From: Bidens hawaiensis
Lineage: Eukaryota; Streptophyta; Magnoliopsida; Asterales; Asteraceae
Direction of reading: 5' to 3'
DNA length: 64,000 bases
NCBI GenBank assembly: GCA_021521415.1
Contig: JAIQDT010005006.1
Location: forward strand, 124,001 to 188,000
Each line of letters opens with the position of its first letter. Positions within the stretch are counted from its first letter, which is position 1. Under the pieces are notes generated by a model. It was not told the DNA's origin. It was given only the letters and a program-made list of their open reading frames with translations, and searched no databases. Positions 47,501 to 59,500 of this stretch are shown here, one piece after another. The translations under genes and the position numbers were made by a program.

Positions 47501-50500
47501 TAAACATTCAACTTTTAACTATCAAACAACCCTTATGAAGAGGTAGGTCCCAGCAGAGCCCAGTTGGACCCGCAAGACTCACCTTGAAGAGAGACGTCTG
47601 CGCAAGGACCAACTGGTTTCGCAGGACCCACCATGCTCAGAGATGAAGACCTTACGCGCAGTACGCCAGCTGTTCCCGCAGGGAAAGCCTCCCAATGGTG
47701 AAGTACCCCGCCTGTCCCCGCAGCTGCGGATACAAGCCATCAGGGAAGGCTACCCGCACTAATAGTAAGGCTATACGCACAAGGCACTAACTCAATAATT
47801 CAGTGTCACCTGAAGGAATGAGCAAGGCGGGAATACTCCCGCCCAAATGAGCCAGTCCGTATGCTTCTGGAAGATCTTTTGTACTATACCTGCCAAGGTA
47901 TGGACAAAATAGACAAGATCTGACCAAAGCAGCCCATGAACCAATCACAGGGTGACACCTCACCGACAACAGTACGAGAAGGAGCATGCTCTAGTACTGT
48001 TTGTCACTATTAGCCGCTGCCTACTCACCAACCCTTGTCGTGGCACGCACATAGCCTGCAGTTGGTGGAAAGGGAACAGTACACAGCCGGCCTTGTCACT
48101 ATCAGCCGCTGCCTACCCACCAACCAGCATGGCACGTGCGTAGCCCATAGTTGGTAGAACAGGAATATTATACAGCTGGCTGCACCTGCTTGGAAACCTA
48201 CCTTCGGCTATAAATACTCCAACACCTTGGAACGGTATGATCATCTTGTATCTTACCTTCACTAGCTATTTCTCTCAATATACACTTATATTCAGAGCAA
48301 TCTAGTCTGATTCTCACGCCGGAGGGTGGTCACAAGGAGGAACCCCCCCTCCTTCTCAGTGACGAGCTCACGGTGTCTGTTTTGCAGGTCATCTGAAGAA
48401 CATCCTTCTTTGCCGGACCTAACCCACGTGGGAAACATTACTTAACCCCCAGATTATCCATAATCTGCCCGGGGTCACTTAGTGTTTCTTCATTGGCGCC
48501 ATCCGTGGGACCAAACTAGAACTAATTCTCAGTTTTTTCAAAACTTCTGAAAAAATGGTTAACGTTACTCCGGTCCCAAGGCCAGTAAGTGACCAAGAAA
48601 CCCCGGTAACCACAACCCCAGCTACTGGGGGGAACACCGGCGGTTACACAAATTTTACGAACACTACCCCGGTTACCCAAGCCGGGGCAAGTGCAGTAAA
48701 CAATATTTCACTGGGGTTCACTGATGCCCAGTTGGAGAAACAGACGAGGCTCCCTCGCCAAACACTCGATCAAGTTAAGGCGTGGGCCGAAGCACGTTAG
48801 AAGGAATTCCAAGCTGAGTTGGATGAACGCTTGCGTTCACTCCAACAGGCTGACGAATTCGGAAGCACTCGACAACAGCTCAACATGAATAGTGAGTGCG
48901 AGTACTCGGACGATGATCGAGAGGAATCCGACACTGACGCGAACCCTCGCCATAGGGCGAAATGGAAGCGTAAAGAAACGGACTCCCAACCAAGAAGGAA
49001 TTTCAGAGAAACCTTCAAACCAAGGAACGCGGGGGGAAACCCACGCGACTTCTCCAAAACCTTTAGACCAACTGCTGCAAATGCGGAAACATCCAAGTTT
49101 GCAAGGGACATTGCGGAAGCAATCGCTCCGAGAAGTGCCAAACAGATGTCCAACATCGGCACTTATGATGGTCTATCCGACCCAGATGATCACTTGAACA
49201 GATTCATAGCGGGGGCAACCGTCAGTAACTGGACGGAACCCACGTGGTGTTATATGTTCCAGATGACGCTGGTTGGAGTGGCCAGGGCGTGTTTTGATCG
49301 TTTACCGGTCCACCACATCTATGATTGGGCGGACTTTCAACACAAGTTCAGCCAACACTTCAGTCAACAGAGGAAATATACTGAAGAGCAGTGGACGATC
49401 CTCAACTGCGTGAGAGAGGAAGATGAATCTTTACTAGACTTCATCACTCGCTTCAACTCCAAAAAGCTGAGTCTAGGCAACATAAGTGAAGATCTTGTTC
49501 GCGCCGCTTTCATCCAGGGCGCCGAATACCCAGAGCTTATCTGCACGTTGACGGGTAAGGACAACATGCCATCCACATGGGATGCCATCATGATGGCGGC
49601 CAAGCGCTTTGCCGAGATGGAGAAGCAACTGGGTAGGGATCTTCCCCAGAGTACACACCTCTACACGCAGAGGACCAGAGAAAACAATGTTCGGATCGCC
49701 CGGCAGAACAAAAAGAGGAAGCTAGGTATTTGGCAGTCAAGGGTAAACTTTGACACCTCATCCAGCTCTCGCCCTCTTGTTGGCGGAAGGGATAACACGC
49801 ACCCTTCAAGCCGAAAACACTGGTGGACGCCACTCACCAAAAGCGTCACGGAGATATTTGCCACCGAAAAACTCCCATGGCCAAAAGCTCCAATGATCTG
49901 GCAGCGACCTAATGCGGATCAGAGCAAATCCTGTGACTTCCACGGGACAAAGGGTCACAATACAGAGGAGTGTACATCCTTGAATGATATTGTTGAAACA
50001 TTCGTCAAGGATGGAAGACTTGCACACCTTGTGGCATCAATCAAGAATGGAGGAAGGAATGATAACCGGTATAAAGGCAACGGACGAAAGCCCGTTGACA
50101 TCAGCATCCACATGGTTCATGGCAACATCAGAGGAAGAAAAAGACGAACGACAGAACCATGCGAATGGAAGGAAGCTGAGGTGCGCTTCCCGCGAGTGCA
50201 TGGAGGACCCAGCAAGGAAGGCCCTATCGTCATCAAAAGCCAGCTGGGGCATTACATAACTTCCCGCACTCTTGCTGACAACGGCGCCTCGTCAACGGTT
50301 ATGTACAGGCAGTTCTTCGACAAGCTAGACGACGAAGACAAAAAACGCCTGGAAACGGTTTACGCCTCAATGGAAGGGTTCGACGGCAGCACAAACACTC
50401 CCCTGGGTATCCTATCTTTCCCCGTCATTCTCACGGACGGGAAATACTCCCGCACAGAAGACGTGGACTTCGTCGTGATGAGGAAGCCACACCACACATA

Positions 50501-53500
50501 CGACATTCTCTTCGGGAGAGACGGGATGGCAAGATTCAACGCCTTGGTATCTTCAGTCCACGGCATGATGGGATGGCCAACTGCTGAGGGTGTAGCGATG
50601 ATCACCGGTATCCCCCAGGTATGCATCGCATCTGTCTCATCTAAACCCAAACCAAAGATGGCTAAACCAATCATCACCGAACCAGAAAAATGGGCCCTCA
50701 ATGGCAAATACCCTGACCAGGCTGTTACCATTGGCCCAACAATCACTGATCCTACGCGCACCTTACTCAAACGCTTACTACAGAGAAACGCTGACATCTT
50801 CGCGTGGACACCAACTGACATGACTGGTGTACCTCGAAGTAAAGCAGAGCATAAGCTCAAGTGTGACCCGGCTTTTACGCCAGTCATACAAAAGCGCAGA
50901 GTAATGGGGGCGGAACAGGCTAACGCGTGTAGAACCCAAGTCAAGGAACTCCTTGACGTGGGCATCGTACGCGTTAGTAGATATCAAACATGGGTTGCAA
51001 ATCCCGTTATGGTACCGAAGGCTAACAAACAATGGCGCATGTGCATAGATTTCAAAGATTTAAACAAAGCATGCCCCAAAGATTGTTACCCGTTACCCGA
51101 AATTGACCTCAAAGTGGATTCATTAGCACCGTTTCGCCTTAAATGCTTCCTTGACGCATATAAGGGGTACCATCAAATCCACATGGCAGTAGATGATCAG
51201 GACAAAACCGCATTTCGGACGCCCGATGGCACATTTTGTTATCAAATGATGCCATTCGGACTTAAGAATGCAGGGTCCACATACCAATGCCTGATGGACA
51301 AAGAGTTTCATGCCCAAATTGGGAGAAACTTGGAAGTCTACATGGATGATTTGGTCATCAAAAGCCCTGAGCCAGAAGCGATGTTGAAAGACATCGAAGA
51401 AACTTTCAACACGCTCAGAAAGATAAACATGAAGCTCAACCCGAGCAAGTGTTCCTTTGGGATGGAAGAAGGGAAGTTCTTGGGAGTCATTGTTACTAAA
51501 GATGGCTTCAGAGCGAACCCTGAAAAGGTCGAAGCCATTATCAAAATGGAATCACCTACTACCATCAAGCAAGCCCAGACACTGAATGGACGCCTAGTCG
51601 CACTTAACCGCTTTTTGTCAAACCATGCGGATAGGTCGTTCCCATTCGTGTCAACATTGAGAAACTCTTTAAAGAAAACGCACTTCCGCTGGACACCAGA
51701 AGCGGAAGCAGCTTTTCAGGAAATTCGGTCACGCTTGATCGAACTCCCAACGCTCACAACACCAGAAGCGGGGGAGGAATTAATCATATATCTTTCTGCC
51801 ACAGATAGAGCAACCGGGGCAGTCCTGCTAGTAGAGCGAAAAAGTATCCAGATGCCTATTTACTATGTTAGCCGTGTCCTAACAGACGTAGAAACCCGGT
51901 ACTCCACCCTGGAAAAACTAGTCTTAGCACTTGTACAGGCTTCACGCAGGCTAAGACGATATTTCCAAGGTCACCCAATCACCATTCTCACCAACTTCAA
52001 ACTTGCAAACGTTGTAGGCAAACCCGAGTTATCGGGACGTCTAGCCAAATGGGCAATTGAGTTGGGGGAATATGCGATAAAGTACAAGCCAATACCAGCC
52101 ATAAAAGGCCAGGTCTTGGCCGACTTTATTGCAGAAGTCACCGCTTCGCGGGAGAAAGAGTGCCAGGAGGAGGCTCAACCCTCCCCAGCACAGGACATCA
52201 ATGATGTCTGGCGACTCTACACTGATGGAGCAGCCAGCAACGAGGGTTCAGGCGCAGGGTTGAAGCTAACCAACCCAGCAGGCCAAGAATACACTTACGC
52301 TATTCGACTGGATTTTCCAACTACGAATAACGAAGCCGAGTATGAAGCATTCTTGGCCGGGCTGAGAATTGTGCGTAAAATGGGAGTGAAAAACTTGGAA
52401 GCCCACGTGGATTCCATGTTAGTAGCCAACCAAATAAACGGAACGTACACGGCCGTGAACGACACAATAGCCCTGTACCTCGCACAAGCAAAAACCCTTA
52501 TGCGCGATTTTAATGATTGTAAAGTCATACACGTCAAGCGTAGCGAAAACAAATCTGCGGATGCGTTAAGCAAGCTTGCATCATTAGCCTTCACCCATTT
52601 GGGAAAGGACATCCGCATTGAACTCCTTGAAGCACCATCAGTCCCGCACAAGGAAATTTGTGTCATCCAAACCGGCACAGAAACGTGGATGACACCGATA
52701 ATAAATTACCTTGCAGTGGGTATACTACCAGAGTCAAAAACACAGGCAAGAAAAATACGTTGTAAAGCATTAAACTATCAACTCATCGATGACATCCTTT
52801 ACAGACGTAACTTTCTTGGCCCACTCTTAAGATGCGTGGACAACCAAGATGCTGACTACCTCCTAAGGGAAGTACACGAAGGCATCTGTGGAGTACACGC
52901 AGGTCCACGCGCTGTTGTAGCTAAGCTAAACAACGCGGGATACTTTTGGGCGGGGATGCATACGAATGCGCTGGCATACATCAGAAAGTGTAGGTCTTGC
53001 CAGCTCTACGCACCCAACACGCATCGCCCTAAGAATGAACTTGTTCCAGTCACCTCTTCATGGCCATTTCAGAAGTGGGCCATCGATGTGACATGCCCAT
53101 TTCCTACAGCAGCAGGAAACGTTCAGTTCCTAGTGGTAGCCATCAACTACTTCACCAAGTGGATTGAAGCAAAACCCTTAGCCCAAACAACCGCAAAACA
53201 TATTAAAAAATTTATTTGGGAATTTATTATTTGTCGTTTTGGACTTCCACAGACTTTGGTGAGTGATAACAGCACCAACTTTGCTGACAAGAAGCTACAA
53301 AAGTGGCTGGAAGAACTTCAAATCACCCACACCTTTACCTCAGTGGCACACCTGCAAGGTAACGGTGAGGTGGAAAGAGCAAATAAAAGCATCGTCGAAG
53401 GTGTAAAGAAAAGACTCCTGGAACACAGATCTGGCTGGGTAGACGAAGTTCCACACGTCCTTTGGGCAAACAGAACGCTGAAAAAGGCCAGTACGGGAGA

Positions 53501-56500
53501 AACCCCGTTCAGCCTCACTTATGGCACTGAAGCCATGGTCCCGGTCGAAATTGGTTTGCCCTCACCAAGGGTCTTGATTCAGCCAGAAGACAATGATGCG
53601 GAAAGACGGTTAGACCTTATGCTAACCGAGGAACGCAGAGACTTAGCCGTAGCGCGTGAAGAAAACTACAAGCGACAAATGCAAAAGTACTACAACACGC
53701 GGGTAAAACTCTGCAACTTCAATGTAGGAGACTACATATTGCGTAACAACGAGGCTTCAAACCAAGAGCGCCTAGGAAAACTGGCACCGGTCTGGGAAGG
53801 ACCGTACATTATCAAAGAAGTTTTGGGAAAAGGCGCATACCGGCTCGAAAGGCTCGATGGCACTCCTATCCCAAGAACATGGAACGGAGCTCAATTACGC
53901 AAATGTTACATGTAGATCAATTCCAAACTTGTAAAGAAAAGGCCTAGAGCCACTTCTAATGGAAATGATTCTCCTTTATCACATTGTGTTGATAGCCTTA
54001 CCTTTATACTTATGAACTTCCCACACTGATATGCCGGTATTCACCGCATAAATATGGGAAGAAGTAAGTCGTTGCGTGTGGAAGGCGGCAAAACCCGCAT
54101 AAACACATAAAACGGTAAAAATTTCTAAGAAAAAGATAAGGAAAACCTTCACGCAGGTCAGCTATAGGTAAATTTGGTCATCCCAATAAATGAAAGTGAC
54201 GGTCCTACCCGCACAATCATGATAGAGGAAACTGAACATTAACCTATTGGCAACCGCACGTCGAAAGGTTAACTTATTAGAAAATTTCAAAGGAAAAGAT
54301 GAGGAAAACTTCCACGCAGGTCAGATATAGGTAAAGTTTAGCCATCCTACTAAGTGAAAGTGACGGTCTTATCCGCACAATCACGAAAGAGGAAGCAAAA
54401 ATTTAACTTATTATCTGCCACGTTGAAAAGTTAACTTATCTAAGTACTCAAGAAATTGCTAAGTTAAAACAAAATATGCGCGAAATAAACAAGGCAAGGC
54501 ATTAACAAATAATCTTTATTCCATCAACATTCAAACATTACAAGAATTGCTGGGTACATACCCGCATACAAGAATAGAAGTCTACAAACATAAAAATCTA
54601 CTCTAATGGTGGAAAGGGATCTAAAGTTTCAAGCTTCAGGACCACTCCCACTTGGACCCGCACCATCAGTAGAGTGTGGCGGTTCAAGGAAAGCTTTGAG
54701 GATAGCTAGCCCATCATCAGCAGCAGCAATCTCGTTTACCTTCTCCACCACCGGATGCGGGAAGGCGGCATACTGATTCACTGCTTGGTCATACGCAGCT
54801 TCAGTATCCACATTGTAAAGAAGGAAGTTGGAAGGCGGAATGCCTTGTTCAACAAACCCTAGACCAAGCAGGAAGCCAGCCTTTTCCCCATCCTCATGAG
54901 AAGCGTTGAGGGCTGCGCTCATCGCATCGTCATATGATGTGTTCGTGAACACCCGATGCACAACCTAAAAAACAGAAGTATATCAAAAACTCTTAAAAGG
55001 AAAAGCGTAAAGAAATTGTGAAACTGCGCGTACCTGAGACAACACTTCTCGGAGAAGCCATTCCTTGGTAACCAGAGCCTCCTGGAGGGCAGCTTGAGCT
55101 TCATTACGGGCGCGTTCGGCTTCGTTCTTTGTAAGGTTGGCAAGCAACACATCTTTGGCTGCAGCCTCTTCGACGCCCTTTAGCTTACGCTCAGTGTGGT
55201 CAAGCACCCCCCTCTGGTCCAAGATCTCTTGGAGCTTCTTGGCATCTTCCATGGCCAAGGCATCATGAGCCTGCTGGAGCCTCTCTAATTTGGCTTTAAG
55301 TTCCTCATTCTCGATGCGTAGAGGCTCAGCAGCAGCTTCAGCCTTGGTGGCTCTCTCGGTTGCGTTTCGTGCAGTTTCCTTAGCCAACCGAAGCTGTTCA
55401 TTAACAGCTTGGGCGGCCTTGGAACGGGCCTCGAGACGAGCCTGAACTTCAACCTCAAGGGCCTTGAAGGCCTTCTCCTTCTCCGCAGCAATGGCAGAGA
55501 GCCTCCTGTTCTCCTCCCGGACAGCCCGCGCCTGAGCTACTTCTTGGATACGAGTTGCCTTTAACTTGTCGTTTTCACGACAAAGCAGCTCGACGCGCGG
55601 CTGCATCCGGGCTACGAGAATGCGGAGCTCATTTGTCAGCCTACCCTCCTGGTAGCTTGACATTGCTTCCCCCAGCGCCCCACTTGGGGCGGCGTTGCGC
55701 GCCCACTCGACGCATTCCACAGGCGTCCGAAGGGTTGTTCCTCGGCGAATGTTCCATCGTGGAACATACACTTCATTGGAATCCGACACTGCAAAAGCAA
55801 AAAGCAGTTAGGAAAAGATGATAAAAAAAATATATAAAATAAAATAATAAAAGGCCAAAATAACCCTACACACCTGTAGGGTCGACGACAGGCCTGTAGC
55901 CGCCAAACCCATCACCCGAACCTAACGGATATCCATCTAAGAGGTCAGGCAGATGGGAAGCAGGCAGAGATTGGCTTGACGCCCCAACCCCGGACATACC
56001 TGAAGGACCGGTCGTAGTCGCCGGCGCCGGAGGAGGCATAGCGGAGGCCGCCGTGGTAGAAACCAACGGAGGTGAACTCACAACCGCGGCCGCGGCTGTG
56101 GAAGAATCCACAGAAACACTCACCGCCGGCCCAGTGAAGGAATCAGTGAATATGGCACTGACAGCCGGCGGAGACGTCGTCACAGTTGGAACAGTTGGCT
56201 CAACCGGTTGAGCAACTGAACCAACAACTTAAGCAGGCGCAGTCGCCTGGGTCATCGCCTCAGGTAGGTTGACCAAACCTACCATCATGGGTCCAGAGGT
56301 GCTCCTCCCCGCTCCACCCTGGAATGCGGTAGCATCCACGCCTGCACAAAGAAGATATATAAGTATAATGGCGGAAAGATATGCAGTTAAGTTAAAGGAA
56401 GTATACTTACGGGTCCTTTTGAGCTTGAAGGTGCGAACGGGCGGGGACGAACCCGATGGAGCCGGCCTCTTCGTACCGGTCACCGTCGTTGTCCTGGGCT

Positions 56501-59500
56501 GCTCGGAGGTTACAGCCGTTTCAACCTCCAGAGCAGTGGTCTCAACACCACCCGGGTTCCCCGCCGCCTCTTCACTCTCGGTCTCCGACTCAGACCGGTT
56601 CACCTGGTCGGCAGTGGAGGCTACCTTCGCCTTGCCCTTCCCGCCAGCAGCCTAATTCTTCCGCGCAAGAAAAGGACCATCTGCGGATTCCTCATCAAAA
56701 GATGACAAGATTAGAGGAATTCCAGCAGAGGTTTCAGCATTCAGAGGGCGAGGGTTAAATAGTCTTTTACCTGGCCGCGTGGCGATCAGTATTTCGTGGC
56801 CTGGCGGGTAGGCCTCCACAAACCGATCCGCAGTCTGCGCAAGGATGGGCAACTCGTTCTCGTCAAGAGCACGAGTACCCAACCGAGCGGGACCGTCAGC
56901 TTCCCGCGGATGCAGGAGGGACTGCAAGTCATTTCCCTCTGAAATAAAAAGAAAAACAGTTAGAAAAAACCTTAAATCAACAAAGAAGACGGAGCATACC
57001 GTAAGGGATAAAGTTCAAACCGTATTCAAGTACGATGGGAATCTGTGGCGCATCCGCCCCAGCATCCTTCCACACCCTGCTCATACCAAGCATCACCATC
57101 CCGGACTCCGGAAAGCGGTAAACCGGAGTCTGGATCCGGGAAATCTTGGAAAACCATTCCGCCTCCTGGTAGTTGGAGGCGTGAAGGCTGGGGAGAGCTC
57201 TCTCGTTCTTAAATGTCATCGCTATAGGGACGACACGGGCAGAGATGTAAAAGAACTCCCGCTTCCAAGACCGAAGACTGCTCTCGGTAGAGATCTTCAA
57301 ACCCTTGATCCGGGTGACCAGGGTGTACCAGCCTTGGATGCACCTCCAGGAGTAGAAGGTCATCAGGCGGTCGACGTGGGGATCCACGCCAAGAATGAGG
57401 CACACCCACTCAAAATGGCGGATCTTGGCGATCGCCATTGGGTGTACCTCGGTCAGATGCACACCGTGTCTATCCAGAACACGGTATACAAACTTCGTCA
57501 ACGGGAACCTAAGATTCCCATAGACGAAGAAGGCGGCATATACCCCTATTTTGCCCTTGGGGGCATCGTACACCGTCTGGTGTGGCTCCGGAAACTCAGG
57601 CTCGAACGGCTCGAGCATGAACTTCCGGACGATGTACCGGTAAAGCTCGATGGGAAGAGCACACTGGCATTCGCCAGCAGTGCTCTTATCGTCCTTATCG
57701 GACGTAGACGTCGGGTTCTCGACATACAAGTCAGACTCCTCGACGGTAGCTTCTGGATCATGAGTAGACGACATGTTTTGGAGGTAAAGAACGATTTCAG
57801 GAGAATGCTCGACAGAAACTTAGAGTATTCGCCGGAAATCGCTTAGAAGAAGAAGAAGTGAAAGTGTGGATTACCATGAACCCTCTCCCCTTTTATATAC
57901 TCATCGCAATGAATGCGATGAATTTAATGCGGAGGAGAGAGAAAAGAGCTGGTGCAATGAAACTATGACACGTGGAAAAAGCAAGCTGGCAACAGCTGTT
58001 GACGGGACGCGCGCCGTAAAATCCGCACCCACGCGCCCGAAAAATCGTGCCCACGCGCCTGAAAAAGCGTCTGGAATGACCATATACTGTCACGTCGCCA
58101 TAACTTCCTGCACGTCCTGACACTGTCAGAAGAAACCGTCGGACGACGTTTCAACAGTTTGGACTGTTCTTATCCTTTCACCAACTCTTCGAATTTCAAA
58201 AAGATTCAAAAGTAAGCGGGACTATACCCCTTACCTTGGCAACCAAGTAACTATAAGACAGGTGCGAGTACAGTGTCAAGGCAAAACCCTTCACATACTT
58301 AGCACCCGCAGGGAATGGACGCCAAGAATACCTTGGAAGTAAGATAACTATAAGACGAGCGCGGGTACAGTGTCAAGGCGAAACCCTTCACATACTTAGC
58401 ACTCGCAGGGAATTGAAACCAAGAAGGATCTTCTGGGCCATGCTTGCGGAAAGGGAAATAACATCCCCGCATAGCGGGAACGTTGAGAACTAGATTGTTT
58501 GAAGCTCCAGGATGGAATTGGTTCTTTAACATAATTGATCACTATGTTTAAAACTACCAAAACCTCGTGGAGAATCTACACAAGTGAAACTCAATGCTCC
58601 TGACTTGCGAGGAGGTTACACACCTACCCGCATCATACCCAAAGATCAAGCAGAAAAGTCGGGAATTTCTGCACGTGACATTAGGGAAACCGCGGGAAGA
58701 ATCCTCACGGACAACCTTAAAACTAAATCCTTTTTAAAACCCCTTGCTTAAGTCCAAAGTTCACCTCACTTATTAACAATTCATGAGAAGAACATTGGAC
58801 TGGGGGGACTTGAAGAGGTAGGTCCCAGCAGAGCCCAGTTGGACCCGCAAGACTCACCTTGAAGAGGGACGTCTGCGCAAGGACCAACTGGTTCCGCAGG
58901 ACCCACCATGCTCAGAGATGAAGACCTTACGCGCAGTACGCCTGCTGTTCCCGCAGGGAAAACCTCCCAATGGTGAAGTACCCCGCCTGTCCCCGCAGCT
59001 GCGGATACAAGCCATCAGGGAAGGCTACCCGCACTAATAGCAAGGCTACACGCACAAGGCACTAACTCAATAATTCAGTGTCACCTGAAGGAATGAGCAA
59101 GGCGGGAATACTCCCGCCCAAATGAGCCAGTCCGTATGCTTCTGGAAGATCTTTTGTACTATACCTGCCAAGGTATGGACAAAATAGACAAGATCTGACC
59201 AAAGCAGCCCATGAACCAATCACAGGGTGACAGCTCACGGACAACAGTACGAGGAGGAGCATGCTCTAGTACTGTTTGTCACTATTAGCCGCTGCCTACT
59301 CACCAACCCTTGTCGTGGCACGCACATAGCCTGCAGTTGGTGGAAAGGGAACAGTACACAGCCGGCCTTGTCACTATCAGCCGCTGCCTACCCACCAACC
59401 AGCATGGCACGTGCGTATCCCATAGTTGGTAGAACAGGAATATTATACAGCTGGCTGCACCTGCTTGGAAACCTACCTTCGGCTATAAATACTCCAACAC

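Noticed and set aside
50360..50965. 201-codon minus-strand frame inside Tat pol
   Set aside because: Shadow of the protease/RT coding strand; no domain.
56845..57846. 333-codon plus-strand frame opposite the antisense Tat gene
   Set aside because: It is the complement of exons 1 and 2 of a spliced gene with domain similarity, and crosses that gene's intron; the minus strand is the coding one.
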